DNA of 64,000 nucleotides from Methanobacterium sp. (GTDB lineage Archaea; Methanobacteriota; Methanobacteria; Methanobacteriales; Methanobacteriaceae), in assembly GCA_016222945.1 (NCBI GenBank), contig JACRPY010000004.1:372001-436000 (forward strand), in the 5' to 3' direction. Below are positions 1 to 8,966 of the stretch, piece by piece (the first letter of the stretch is position 1; each line of letters starts with the position of its first letter). The notes under the pieces were generated by a model. That model ran no database searches and was not told where the DNA came from. It worked only from the letters and a program-made list of their open reading frames with translations. A program made the position numbers and the translations under genes.

Positions 1-611
1 GTCATTTCTGGAACTCTTACTGATGCACCAGGTAAAATAAAATCACTTATCAAACTTATAAAAAGAGGCATATAAAGACCTGTAAAAACATATTTGGCCT
101 GTTTTTTCTTTAGATTTTTTGACTTTAAATAGTATGATAAGCATATTAATCCTGCCAAAACTACTGCAGAAACTGTCCATAATGCCATAATATAATATAA
201 AGTCATATCTGAAGGAATAGCATAAGTCCATCCCCAATATTCTAATATTATTCCACTTAATAACATATTAGTATTTATTGCTAGATAAGAAATAATCAAT
301 GCAGGTAAATAAAGTGCAATATATACAAATTTGCTCATTAAAACCTTTGATTTTGTAAAAATTAGAGATATATGCAGTAAAACAGCGGGTACAAGGGGCC
401 AAAGACCGCTTATCTTAAGCCAGAAATAAGCTGTTTCAAAACTATTTGTCTGCCGATACTCAAATTCTACTAAGGCTAGAATCCCTACAAGTGTACATAA
501 TATCAAAATCATTATATTAAGCTGATTTTTGGGATTTTTATGATAAATGAAATTACCTAAAAAGAAACATACAATAAATGCGATGAAAGATATGAGTGCA
601 TAAACATTCAT
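1..611 (-). CDS. Membrane sensor protein, N-terminal 7TM part of a probable histidine kinase (cut by window edge)
   Basis: The frame is open from an ATG at 611 to the left edge of the window, about 203 codons, so the C-terminus is missing. The translation begins MNVYALISFIAFIVCF and is almost entirely hydrophobic, with about six to seven membrane segments separated by short loops. One loop carries a FEYRQTNSFETAYFWLK stretch typical of the 7TM sensor region found at the N-terminus of many methanogen PAS/histidine kinases. A GGGAG Shine-Dalgarno sequence lies about ten bases before the ATG. The family assignment rests on pattern and composition only. The cytoplasmic PAS and kinase domains expected for this family would lie outside the window, so a plain membrane protein cannot be excluded. 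Confidence 0.6.
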   Translation of the reverse strand, partial: MNVYALISFIAFIVCFFLGNFIYHKNPKNQLNIMILILCTLVGILALVEFEYRQTNSFETAYFWLKISGLWPLVPAVLLHISLIFTKSKVLMSKFVYIALYLPALIISYLAINTNMLLSGIILEYWGWTYAIPSDMTLYYIMALWTVSAVVLAGLICLSYYLKSKNLKKKQAKYVFTGLYMPLFISLISDFILPGASVRVPEM

Positions 612-919
612 TCAATTTTCTCCCTTTTATCATAAGATTAAATATATTATTATCTATTGGATAAAAGTAACATACTAATGTTTTATTCACCAACTTATTG
701 AGTATTAAATAATAATATTTGGATTATATTGTATTTAAAAGTTTTTTATTTTTTATATTAATTCTAAAACAGTTATTGTATTCTTAAACGTATAATTAAG
801 ATTTAAAAACCTTTTTAAAATGTATTATTACTTATTTTTGGTTTTAATACATTAAAAACTATTATATATAAAAAAAAACAAATATTAATAATGTAGGATA
901 TAGATGTAGAGGAATAATA
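612..919. other. AT-rich divergent intergenic region
   Basis: This stretch of about 308 bases separates the divergent sensor gene and the UbiA-family gene. It holds no credible reading frame. A TTATATATA sequence near 860-868 fits an archaeal TATA box for the rightward gene at 920. No repeat or RNA structure of note was seen. Confidence 0.5.
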
Positions 920-1837
920 ATGACTTTAAGTTTGGTAAATGGTAATATATTGGATAATCACATATCAAAAAATAATATATTATATAAATACGTATCAAAT
1001 TTAAAAAAAGAAGTAATATATGGTGGATATTTAACTGCAATAGGCGCTCCTTCTTTGATTTTAACTGTTTCAATAATTATGAATGTTAAAATTAGTTTGC
1101 CTATACTATTAATTGCTTATTTAATCCCTTTAATAATATACAGTTTTGATTATTATAAGGACTTAAATAAGGATATGATTACTAATTTAGAAAGATCAAG
1201 CTATTTAAAGAAAAAATCAAAGGTATATCCCTATATTTTAGGATTTTATGTCATTATATTATCTGTTCTGTTAATTAAATACACTAATTTATTATTGATA
1301 ATATTTATTTTAATAATTGCATTTGGTGGCATCTTATACTCAACGACTTTTAAAAAAATAACTAAGACAATCCCTATTTTTAAGAATATATATACGGTTT
1401 TATCATGGGCATTATTCGTAACGCTTCTTATTCCATTATATTACTCATTAAACATTAACATAAGTTATTTCCTTATTTTTCTATTTATTTTTCTAAAAGG
1501 CATGGTAAATGTTGTATTTTTTGATTTAAAGGACATAAAAGCTGATAAAAAAGAGCGATTAAAGACACTACCCGTTATGCTTGGTAAAAGCAATGTCATT
1601 AATCTTTTGTATATAATAAATTTTATAGCTTTTTTTCCTTTAATCATTGGCGTATGCATTCAAAAAATTAGCTTTTTGTCTACTTTACTAATTATTTTCT
1701 ACTTTTATGGATTTTATTATATCAATAAAGCAAAATTTGCTAATAATAAGACTATAAGAACTAAATTAACATCTTTAGTAGATATTGAATATATTTTATG
1801 GCCATTATTGCTTTTTATATTTAATTTATTAATTTAG
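920..1837 (+). CDS. UbiA-family membrane prenyltransferase
   Basis: This is a 305-residue integral membrane protein with about eight to nine hydrophobic segments. The second Asp-rich motif of UbiA prenyltransferases is clear at residues 202-209 (D-L-K-D-I-K-A-D), followed by the TLPVMLG stretch that usually comes after it. The first motif is weaker (FDYYKDLNKD near residue 75). Family members transfer an isoprenoid chain from a diphosphate donor to an aromatic, sugar or lipid acceptor in the membrane; in archaea this includes geranylgeranylglyceryl phosphate synthases. The acceptor cannot be told from sequence. The start ATG follows a GAGG at about eight bases. The gene stands alone between divergent and convergent neighbours. 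Confidence 0.72.
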   Translation: MTLSLVNGNILDNHISKNNILYKYVSNLKKEVIYGGYLTAIGAPSLILTVSIIMNVKISLPILLIAYLIPLIIYSFDYYKDLNKDMITNLERSSYLKKKSKVYPYILGFYVIILSVLLIKYTNLLLIIFILIIAFGGILYSTTFKKITKTIPIFKNIYTVLSWALFVTLLIPLYYSLNINISYFLIFLFIFLKGMVNVVFFDLKDIKADKKERLKTLPVMLGKSNVINLLYIINFIAFFPLIIGVCIQKISFLSTLLIIFYFYGFYYINKAKFANNKTIRTKLTSLVDIEYILWPLLLFIFNLLI

Positions 1838-1848
1838 TCTTTATTTAA

Positions 1849-2259
1849 TCATTTTAAATTAATTTTATGTCGCTTGGTATAAGACATTCCCTGGAAAATA
1901 GCAATCAATTTGTCATTTTCATCAGTTACATTTATAGTGTAAGTTGAAAGTTTCGGAGTTTTAGCTATTTCCTTTGCCTCTGCAATAAGATAACCTGTTT
2001 TCGCTGCTTTCATAAAAGATATATTGGCATTTATTGCTACAGTAACAGTCCCATAAGAATTAGCAGCAACTGCAAATGTAAAATCGGCTAGTGTGAATAT
2101 AGCACCACCATGAGCTGTTCCAATTCCATTTAAATGGTTTTCATTAATTTCTATTTTTGATTTTGCGTATCCTTCTTTAACTTCAATTAATTTTATACCT
2201 AAATTTTCTGCAAATTTATCCTTTTTGAAGAATTTTTTTATGTGTTCCATTTTTATCAC
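1849..2259 (-). CDS. PaaI-type hotdog-fold thioesterase
   Basis: The 136-residue protein fits a single hotdog domain. It carries NENHLNGIGTAHGGAIFTLA, the hallmark PaaI/4HBT segment in which the HGG(A/M) glycines and the following helix frame the active site. Proteins of this family hydrolyse acyl-CoA thioesters in the cytoplasm, and the substrate is not predictable here. The gene lies downstream of and in the same direction as the methyltransferase at 2288, with a short gap, so the two may be cotranscribed. Convergent with the UbiA-family gene. Confidence 0.82.
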   Translation of the reverse strand: MIKMEHIKKFFKKDKFAENLGIKLIEVKEGYAKSKIEINENHLNGIGTAHGGAIFTLADFTFAVAANSYGTVTVAINANISFMKAAKTGYLIAEAKEIAKTPKLSTYTINVTDENDKLIAIFQGMSYTKRHKINLK

Positions 2260-2287
2260 AACATTAAATCAGTTTTATCTATTTTTG

Positions 2288-2815
2288 TTAATAGCCTTCA
2301 CCTACAATGTACAAATATACTTTTTCTTCTTTATCTATTTTAACGGGATTCCATTCATTAAAAGTCCATATGTAAGATACAACAAAAGTTCCTGGTTTTA
2401 ATTCTTCTTGGAGTTTTCTTTTAAGCTTCTGATTGGTTTTATGTCCTAAAAACAAGGTTATTATGGTTGCTTCACTGATTTTTTCTGTAAAAAAGTTTCC
2501 CCAAATAATTTTAGGCCTATTTCTTGAAAATACAATAACTAAACGAGACAATATAACACGTAATGGGTCTGCTTCAATTCCTACAGCCTTTGCATTATAT
2601 TTCTTAGATGCTTCAATCACTATTCGACCATCACCTGATCCAAGGTCATATACTATATCTTTTGAGCTTATTTCTGCCATTTCAAGCATTTTTTGAACTA
2701 TTCTTCTGGAAGTGGGTTCAAATCCTGCCCCTATAATTGAAGTCCATAGAAGCCATACAATAATAAGTCCACTAATAAGAACAATAACTAAAATAAGAAT
2801 TGAAAAGTCTATCAA
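2288..2815 (-). CDS. Membrane-anchored class I SAM-dependent methyltransferase
   Basis: An N-terminal hydrophobic segment (about residues 4-30) anchors a Rossmann methyltransferase domain. Motif I is DLGSGDGR at residues 57-64, with an acidic ribose-binding residue after the second strand (GIEADP). The size of 175 residues, the single N-terminal membrane helix and the motif spelling resemble the FAM173/ATP-synthase c-subunit lysine methyltransferase group, but that sub-assignment is inference. The gene is upstream of the PaaI thioesterase on the same strand. A divergent MFS exporter starts about 200 bases away. Confidence 0.7.
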   Translation of the reverse strand: MIDFSILILVIVLISGLIIVWLLWTSIIGAGFEPTSRRIVQKMLEMAEISSKDIVYDLGSGDGRIVIEASKKYNAKAVGIEADPLRVILSRLVIVFSRNRPKIIWGNFFTEKISEATIITLFLGHKTNQKLKRKLQEELKPGTFVVSYIWTFNEWNPVKIDKEEKVYLYIVGEGY

Positions 2816-2983
2816 GCTCTAAATTCCCCCAAAACTTATGTTTTTGATGTTATTTGATTTCATTATCTTAGGATATTTAATTATATTCATTATTAAAAAA
2901 ATATTTATCAAATTTATTTAATATATATAATAAAAAAGCATTTATATTCCTTGATTTTGTAGGAATATTTTCTTTAAATTTTT

Positions 2984-3010
2984 TTTGAATAATTTTATAT
3001 AATATTCAAA
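2984..3010 (+). promoter_or_regulatory. Inverted repeat straddling the TATA box of the MFS exporter gene
   Basis: The sequence TTTGAATA (2984-2991) and its exact reverse complement TATTCAAA (3003-3010) flank an 11-base centre that contains TTTATATAA, the likely TATA box. An 8-base perfect inverted repeat around a TATA element is a classic layout for a repressor operator. The distance from TATA centre to the ATG at 3020 is about 22 bases, implying a very short leader. Confidence 0.5.
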
Positions 3011-3019
3011 GGTAATCTA

Positions 3020-4378
3020 ATGCAATTTGCTTCTAAAAAAAATTATGCTTTAATTATAGCAGTTATAGCTTCTTTTATAACTCCATTTGTAGGATCTTCT
3101 ATAAATGTAGCTTTACCATCAATTGCCAGTGAATTCCATATAAATGCCATATTATTAAGCTGGATTCCTACTTCTTACTTGCTGTCTTTAGCTGTATTCC
3201 TTGTACCATTTGGTAGAATAGCTGATATATGGGGTAGAAAAAGAATTTTTACATATGGAATAACTATATTTACCATTGCGTCATTTATATCTATATTCTC
3301 AGTTTCAGGAGAAATGCTAATAATTCTCAGGATTTTTCAGGGTCTAGGAAGCGCAATGATTTTTGGTAACCTTTTTGCAATTATTGCATCAGTTTTTCCA
3401 GAAAAAGAAAGAGGTAGAGCATTCGGTATAACCATCGTAGGTGTATTTTTAGGTTTATTCTTAGGGCCTGTGCTGGGAGGTATTTTAACTCAGTATTTTG
3501 GATGGAGAAGCATTTTTTTATTCAATGTACCTATTGGAGTAATATCTATAATTTCAGTTTTAAGGCTAAAAGGTGAATGGGCATATGCTAAGGGAGAGAA
3601 ATTTGATATAATTGGATCTATTATTTTAGGGATTACATTAATCCTGATTATGTACGGATTTTCAATACTTCCAGATATTTATGGCGGAATTCTTATTTTA
3701 GCAGGTTTTATAGGATTTTTAACATTTATAATGGTGGAAAAAAGAATTGAAAGCCCAGTTATTGACATTAACATATTTAAAAATAGATCATTTACTTCAA
3801 ATAATATTGCTGCTTTTATAAATTACAGCTCAGCTATGTCTATTATTTTTTTATTAAGTCTTTATCTTCAATATATAAAAGATTTTAATCCGCAGGATGC
3901 TGGTTTAATTCTTTCAGTTCAACCAATATGTATGACTGTCTTTTCACCATTTGCAGGAAACCTATCAGATAAAATGGCACCTGAAAAAGTTGCTTCAGTC
4001 GGAATGGGAATTGCATCATTAGGTTTAATAACTTTTTCTGTTATTAATGAAAATACAAGTGTAGGGGTCATTGTTTTAGGGCTTATTTTGATAGGTATTG
4101 GGTTTGCATTATTTTCTTCTCCAAATACTAATGCTGTAATCAGTTCTATTGAAGAAAAACAATATGGGGTGGCATCTGCAACTTTATCCACTATGAGGGT
4201 CATGGGGCAGATGTTTGGGATGGGCATAACCATGCTGGTACTTGCACTTCTTTTTGGAAATACAGATATTGCTGGAGGAAATAATAGGCTATTTTTAGAA
4301 AGTTCTAAAATAATATTTGCCATATTTGCATTTTTAAGTTTCATCGGTGTATTTTTATCCCTTGTAAAAAACAAATAA
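3020..4378 (+). CDS. MFS multidrug exporter, DHA2 (EmrB/QacA) type
   Basis: This 452-residue protein is hydrophobic throughout with about 14 membrane segments, the number expected for the DHA2 subgroup. The MFS signature loop between segments 2 and 3 is present as GRIADIWGRKR (near residue 66). The region around GPVLGGILTQYFGWRS (near 150-165) matches the antiporter motif C area of drug/H+ antiporters. It is expected to export toxic compounds in exchange for protons; the substrate is unknown. It stands alone, divergent from the methyltransferase gene. Its promoter carries a striking inverted repeat, suggesting control by a repressor encoded elsewhere. Confidence 0.85.
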   Translation: MQFASKKNYALIIAVIASFITPFVGSSINVALPSIASEFHINAILLSWIPTSYLLSLAVFLVPFGRIADIWGRKRIFTYGITIFTIASFISIFSVSGEMLIILRIFQGLGSAMIFGNLFAIIASVFPEKERGRAFGITIVGVFLGLFLGPVLGGILTQYFGWRSIFLFNVPIGVISIISVLRLKGEWAYAKGEKFDIIGSIILGITLILIMYGFSILPDIYGGILILAGFIGFLTFIMVEKRIESPVIDINIFKNRSFTSNNIAAFINYSSAMSIIFLLSLYLQYIKDFNPQDAGLILSVQPICMTVFSPFAGNLSDKMAPEKVASVGMGIASLGLITFSVINENTSVGVIVLGLILIGIGFALFSSPNTNAVISSIEEKQYGVASATLSTMRVMGQMFGMGITMLVLALLFGNTDIAGGNNRLFLESSKIIFAIFAFLSFIGVFLSLVKNK

Positions 4379-4433
4379 ACAGTAAAAAATGTTAAAATCA
4401 ACAAATTTAATCTTTATTTAGTTATTAGCAGCT

Positions 4434-4658
4434 TTAAGATTTTTTTTTGAAATTATTTGCTTTTATCTCTTTTATTTCATCTATCCAGCTTTTACTTATA
4501 TTAATATTATCTTTAATTTCCATCATTCCACTTAATAATTCATCAAAGTTATCTGCAGATATTACTAACACTAAATCTCCTTTTTCAAATGCATTATGGT
4601 CTTTAAGAATTACAGAATCTGTGCCTACAAAACCAATGGTTGACTTTATTTTGTTCAT
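4434..4658 (-). CDS. Small conserved-looking hypothetical protein
   Basis: A 74-residue protein with no membrane segment and no family I recognise. The leftward frame is preferred over the nearly coextensive frame on the other strand because its ATG has an AAGGGGA Shine-Dalgarno sequence at good spacing and its composition is that of a soluble protein. The order 'GDLVLVISADNFDELLSGMMEIKDN' suggests an alternating strand-helix unit. It lies 19 bases downstream of the ferritin-like gene on the same strand, so the two probably form an operon. Confidence 0.55.
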   Translation of the reverse strand: MNKIKSTIGFVGTDSVILKDHNAFEKGDLVLVISADNFDELLSGMMEIKDNINISKSWIDEIKEIKANNFKKKS

Positions 4659-4677
4659 TAAATCCCCTTAAAATGAT

Positions 4678-5085
4678 TTAATCCAGCTTTTCAAGACGCA
4701 TCCTGAATTCTTTCCGATGTCTTTTTTCTTCATCCAGTATATGTTTTAAGACACCTACAACTTCTTCATCATCAACCGCTTCTATTTGTTCCTTATAAGT
4801 TTCTATACCTTCAGTTTCAAGTTCGATTTGTCTTTCAAGCTGACTTTTTAGATCATCTCCACCAAAATCAAGTTCTTTATGTTCCATAGTAGGTTTACCG
4901 CCTCTATTTATTATTAATTCTGCAAGCCACCACATATGTCTCATTTCATCAATTGAAATAGCTTCTGTTACTCTGCTTGGGTCACATGGCTCCATAATAA
5001 ATGAATTTCTAACATAAATCATAGTTGCTTCAAGTTCTCTTAGAAAATCTTTGTTTAAAATTCTTATTAATTCCTCATTGTCCAT
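4678..5085 (-). CDS. Ferritin-like diiron protein
   Basis: The 135-residue helical protein shows the spaced carboxylate and histidine ligands of ferritin-like four-helix bundles: a Glu-rich first helix (RELEATMIYVRNS), then SIDEMRHMWWLAELI with the E-x-x-H pair, then a third helix ETEGIETYKEQIEA, then DEEKRHRKEFRMRL with the second E-x-x-H. This is the two-iron arrangement of rubrerythrin/bacterioferritin relatives, without a rubredoxin tail. A role in iron storage or peroxide handling is likely. It precedes the 74-residue protein on the same strand. Confidence 0.75.
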   Translation of the reverse strand: MDNEELIRILNKDFLRELEATMIYVRNSFIMEPCDPSRVTEAISIDEMRHMWWLAELIINRGGKPTMEHKELDFGGDDLKSQLERQIELETEGIETYKEQIEAVDDEEVVGVLKHILDEEKRHRKEFRMRLEKLD

Positions 5086-5148
5086 AATACGCCCCCATTT
5101 AATCTATTACATAATATATTGCATTTCATTTATAAAGCATCCTTTTTT

Positions 5149-5547
5149 TTATTCACCTATAATTGTGAGTTCTATTTTCCTTAATCTACCTGATGTATCA
5201 GCTTCTATAAAAAATAGGTCTTGCCATGTTCCCCTAATAACTCTTCCATTACGTACAGGTAATGTCTTATCTGGAGGAAGAAGCATTGATCTTAAATGAG
5301 AAAATGCATTTGCACCATGTTTCCATCCTACTTCTGGAGCCACATCCTCTAGTAATTTTTTTATATCTTCCCTTAAGTTACTTTCAAGTTCTGTTAACGC
5401 GAAAACAGCTGTTGCATGGGGTGCAAACACATGTACGATTCCATCATTTATTTTTGATTCTTGCACAATACTTTCAATTTTATGAGTTAAATTGATTATA
5501 TCTCCTTTTTTTTCAGTTTCTATATAAATTGTTTTTGTAAATATCAT
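5149..5547 (-). CDS. YjbQ/UPF0047 family protein (copy 1)
   Basis: A 132-residue protein covering the whole YjbQ fold. Hallmarks are HVFAPHATAVFALTE near the middle, the NAFSHLRSMLL segment, and the C-terminal GTWQDLFFIEAD followed by RKIELTIIGE. YjbQ proteins have a reported weak thiamin-phosphate synthase activity in bacteria, but the physiological role in archaea is not settled. A second, diverged member is encoded at 22048-22458. Single gene; the next gene rightward, the PAS protein, is divergent. Confidence 0.8.
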   Translation of the reverse strand: MIFTKTIYIETEKKGDIINLTHKIESIVQESKINDGIVHVFAPHATAVFALTELESNLREDIKKLLEDVAPEVGWKHGANAFSHLRSMLLPPDKTLPVRNGRVIRGTWQDLFFIEADTSGRLRKIELTIIGE

Positions 5548-5768
5548 TAAAACACCTATTTCTTCTTTTTAAATCAGAAATTAACATTTATTTCTACTTT
5601 AACTATATTAAAAGCTATATTTTAATTTTTCGAAGTAAAAAAATTAAATTATTATTTAAGTAGAGGATAATGGCATACTATAAATAGTATGATAATACAA
5701 ATATAAATTTAGATATCTACTTTAATTTAAATATTAATTTAAAAAATTAAAAAGCATATAAAAAAAGT

Positions 5769-5784
5769 AGGTGGACTTACAATA
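5769..5784 (+). promoter_or_regulatory. Shine-Dalgarno sequence placed for an AUA start
   Basis: AGGTGG at 5769-5774 is followed, after 7 bases, by ATA at 5782-5784, in frame with the PAS protein. No ATG, GTG or TTG in that frame lies near this ribosome-binding site. The first canonical codon (TTG at 5812) has no Shine-Dalgarno sequence before it. This decides the start in favour of the AUA codon unless the base is an assembly error. Confidence 0.6.
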
Positions 5785-8136
5785 AATACAAAAGAAAATA
5801 ACTCATTTTCCTTGGATGAAAGTGCATATTACAACATTTTTAATAATATGCAAGAAATAATGGCTATTTTTCAGATAATAAAAGATGATCAGGGTAACCC
5901 CAAAGATATGATCATTATAGATGTTAATCAAGCTTATATAAGCAGTTTAAACCTTCCACGTGAAAAAGTTATTGATCAAAGGGCCAGCTTGATATATGGG
6001 CCTGAATTTGTTGATAATTATTTTAAATTAGTACAAAATAATCCTGAAATAGGTAAAGGAAAAAAATTTGAAACATATTTTCCTCCATTAGATAAATATT
6101 ACCTCACCACATTATTTACCGTAGGTGATGACCTTTATGTTACATTAGGTATTGATATAACAGAACGTAAAACATTAGAAAAAAAATTAAATGACGAACG
6201 TGATATTCTCGATTTAAAAGTTCAAGAAAAAACAAAAGAACTACTTGAAATTGAAAAGAAGTTGATTAAAGCCCAAGAAATTGCACAAATTGGAAATTGG
6301 GAGTTAAATTTAAAAACCAATAAATTGTGGTTTAGTGATGAAATATACCATATTTTTGGGTATAATTTGAATTCTGTTGATTCTGAAATTAATTTTCAAA
6401 AACTGGAAATAACCTACGATATTTTGATAAATAAAATTATTCATCCTGATGACCGTGATTTTCTTGATAACTCATTTAAAGATGCTTTAAAAGGAAAACC
6501 GTATGATATTGATCATAGGATTATTTTACCTAATGGAGAAGAACGTATTATTCACGAACAAGCAGAGTTAATCTGTGACGGGGATGAAAATCCTGTAAAA
6601 ATGGCAGGAATCACACAGGACATCACTGAACGTAAAAAAGCAGAAAATTTACTCAAGGAAAGTGAAGAGAAGCTAAGCATAATCTTCCAAAAAGCCAACG
6701 ACATGATCTCCCTAAATCTGATGAATGATGATAGTCTGCCTGGAAAATTCATGGAAGTAAATGACGTGGCTAGTGAAAGATTAGGTTATACCCGGGAAGA
6801 ACTACTGAATATGAGTCCTTCAGACATAGTTGCCCCTGAAAAAAGACCTGAAATACCAAAAAACGCAGCAGTGCTAATTGAAAAATGTCACAACACTTTT
6901 GAAATAGTGCACCTAACTAAAACTGGTGAAAGAATACAAGTTGAAGTTAATAATCATCTTATTCAATATAAAGGACGTGAAGTTTGTCTTGCAATCTCTC
7001 GTGATATAACTGAACGAAAAAAAGCTGAAGAAGCCATAAAAGAAAGTGAAGAAAAATTCCGGGAGATTTTCAATAAAGCCAATGATATGATTACATTAGC
7101 TGAACTAAACAAAAATGGACTTCCAGGAAGATATATAGAGGTTAACGATGTTGGAATAAAAAGATTAGGTTATTCTTATGATGAATTTTTAAATATGGAG
7201 CCCCAAGATATTGTTGCTGATGAAAAAAAGAAAGAAATAGTAAAATATGCTGTAGACTTATGGACAAAAGGTCATTCCACATTTGAAATGATTCATGTAG
7301 CTAAAGATGGAAAAAGGATACCTGTTGAAGTAAGCAACCATCTTTTTAAAATGAAAGGAAAAAATGTTGCTCTTGCAATTATACGTGATATTAAAGAACG
7401 TAAAAAGTCAGAAAATGAATTAAATGAACTTTTAGAAAAGTTAAGCCATTCTAATGAAGAACTGGAACGTTTTGCTTATATAACTTCTCATGATCTTCAA
7501 GAACCTCTTAAGGCGTTAGCAAATTTTTCACAGCTTTTAAAGCAGCAATATAAAGGAAAATTTGACGAAGATGGTGAAGAATTAATAGATTACATTGTTG
7601 ATACAAGCGCTCAAATTCAACATATGGTTCATGATTTATTTGAATACTCACAAATTTCAGCAGAAAAAGAAGAATTTGAGTCTGTGGATCTAAAAAAAGT
7701 CTTTAAAACTGTTTTAATAGATTTAAACTATTTAATTAATAAAAATAATGTCAAAATCACCATGGAAAACCTTCCAACTGTTATTGCCAATAATAAACAA
7801 ATTAGTATGGTATTTAAGAATCTGATTACCTCTGCTATTAAATCTCAAGATGGAACTAAACCTTCTAAAATCCATATTTCGTCTATTGAAGACCTTAAAA
7901 ATGGCGAATATCTAATTTCAATTAATTTAAATAGAATTTTAGTTGATCTGCAGTACACTGAAGAAATTTTTTCACAATTCCAATATTTAACTACACATAA
8001 ATTATATGAAGGATCATTTGTTGATCTCGTTACCTCTAAAAAGATTATTGAAATGTATAATGGCAGAATTTGGGTAGAATCAAAGCCAAATGTCGGAACA
8101 ACTTTTTATTTTAGCCTACCTATTAAAAAAGATTAG
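5782..8136 (+). CDS. PAS-domain histidine-kinase-like protein with degenerate ATP site
   Basis: A soluble protein of 784 residues if started at the AUA. It has four PAS domains (about 12-130, 160-285, 292-415, 418-545), the last two being obvious duplicates of each other (both NDMI-x-L...RLGY...ML-like blocks), each ending in DITERKK or DIKERKK. A phosphoacceptor helix follows with ITSHDLQEPLK, His570. The C-terminal catalytic domain keeps its scaffold (GRIWVESKPNVGTTFYFSLP) but its nucleotide motifs are broken. The second N-box Asn is Ser684. The DNGIGI box reads L-N-R-I-L-V. The GTGIGL box reads GSFVDL. ATP binding is therefore doubtful, and it may act as a phosphate relay or scaffold for another kinase. 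Starting at TTG 5812 would give 774 residues. Confidence 0.8.
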   Translation: MNTKENNSFSLDESAYYNIFNNMQEIMAIFQIIKDDQGNPKDMIIIDVNQAYISSLNLPREKVIDQRASLIYGPEFVDNYFKLVQNNPEIGKGKKFETYFPPLDKYYLTTLFTVGDDLYVTLGIDITERKTLEKKLNDERDILDLKVQEKTKELLEIEKKLIKAQEIAQIGNWELNLKTNKLWFSDEIYHIFGYNLNSVDSEINFQKLEITYDILINKIIHPDDRDFLDNSFKDALKGKPYDIDHRIILPNGEERIIHEQAELICDGDENPVKMAGITQDITERKKAENLLKESEEKLSIIFQKANDMISLNLMNDDSLPGKFMEVNDVASERLGYTREELLNMSPSDIVAPEKRPEIPKNAAVLIEKCHNTFEIVHLTKTGERIQVEVNNHLIQYKGREVCLAISRDITERKKAEEAIKESEEKFREIFNKANDMITLAELNKNGLPGRYIEVNDVGIKRLGYSYDEFLNMEPQDIVADEKKKEIVKYAVDLWTKGHSTFEMIHVAKDGKRIPVEVSNHLFKMKGKNVALAIIRDIKERKKSENELNELLEKLSHSNEELERFAYITSHDLQEPLKALANFSQLLKQQYKGKFDEDGEELIDYIVDTSAQIQHMVHDLFEYSQISAEKEEFESVDLKKVFKTVLIDLNYLINKNNVKITMENLPTVIANNKQISMVFKNLITSAIKSQDGTKPSKIHISSIEDLKNGEYLISINLNRILVDLQYTEEIFSQFQYLTTHKLYEGSFVDLVTSKKIIEMYNGRIWVESKPNVGTTFYFSLPIKKD

Positions 8137-8170
8137 TGTAACTTAAAAAAGATTTATATTATTATTTAGT

Positions 8171-8881
8171 TTATTTTTTTCCTCTGGATTCTATTTCCTT
8201 TAATGCTTCATCAATCTGCAATCTTACATACCATCTTTTATCCTTTAAAGCTTCTTTTAATGGTTCAATAGCTTTCCTACTTCCAATTTTTCCCAGAGCA
8301 CCTGCTGCGTGTTTTCTAACGCTGACATCATCATTTTTCAATGCTTCAATTAAAGGTTCAACAGCGTCTTCATCACCTATTATTCCTAAAGCCTCTTCTA
8401 CATGGCTTCTAAAAATAAAGTCATCGTCTTGGAGCAATTCTATCAATGGTTGAACTGCTTTTTTATCTCCAATCTTTCCAAGTGCTAATGCGGCTTCGTT
8501 TCGAATTTTTTTATCCTTTAATGCCATAATCAATGGCACTACTGCTCTTTCATCATTTAATCCTCCAAGAGCAGTTGCAGCATGAGATCTTACATACCAT
8601 TTTTCATCCATTAAAGATTGTATTAAAGGTTTTATAGACCTCTCGTCGGGAATTTTACCAAGAGCTGACGCGGCATTACAACGAATATCACTATTTTTAT
8701 CATTCAATGCAACGATAAGTGGCTTAACTGCAGCATTATCTTTTATATTACCTAAAGCTCTTTCAGCTTCTATCCTTATGTTTTTGTCTTTGTGTTTTAA
8801 AGCTTTGATAATTCCTTTTACATTTCTTTCTCTTTCCATTTTTTCTAAATCCGGTTTGGAAAGACTATCAAAAAATCCCAT
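8171..8881 (-). CDS. HEAT-repeat (PBS-lyase-like) protein
   Basis: A 236-residue soluble protein made of about seven tandem units of around 31 residues, each with the pattern AVxPLIxALxDxxxxVRxxAAxALGxIGD. This is the phycobilisome-lyase-like HEAT repeat, a protein-protein interaction solenoid, common in methanogens where no bilin chemistry is expected. The N-terminus (MGFFDSLSKPDLEKMER) is a short capping helix. Its partner is unknown. It lies convergent with the PAS protein and downstream of feoB on the same strand, 85 bases away. Confidence 0.85.
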   Translation of the reverse strand: MGFFDSLSKPDLEKMERERNVKGIIKALKHKDKNIRIEAERALGNIKDNAAVKPLIVALNDKNSDIRCNAASALGKIPDERSIKPLIQSLMDEKWYVRSHAATALGGLNDERAVVPLIMALKDKKIRNEAALALGKIGDKKAVQPLIELLQDDDFIFRSHVEEALGIIGDEDAVEPLIEALKNDDVSVRKHAAGALGKIGSRKAIEPLKEALKDKRWYVRLQIDEALKEIESRGKK

Positions 8882-8966
8882 ATTATCCTCCGTTTAAATC
8901 CAAAAGATAAATGTATTATATCATTAACTTGGTAGTTCTTACTAAAATAATCTATCGATTTCAAGC

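Noticed and set aside
4447..4671. Rightward 74-residue frame overlapping the hypothetical gene at 4434
   Set aside because: No ribosome-binding site, strongly hydrophobic antisense composition; the leftward frame has AAGGGGA at good spacing.
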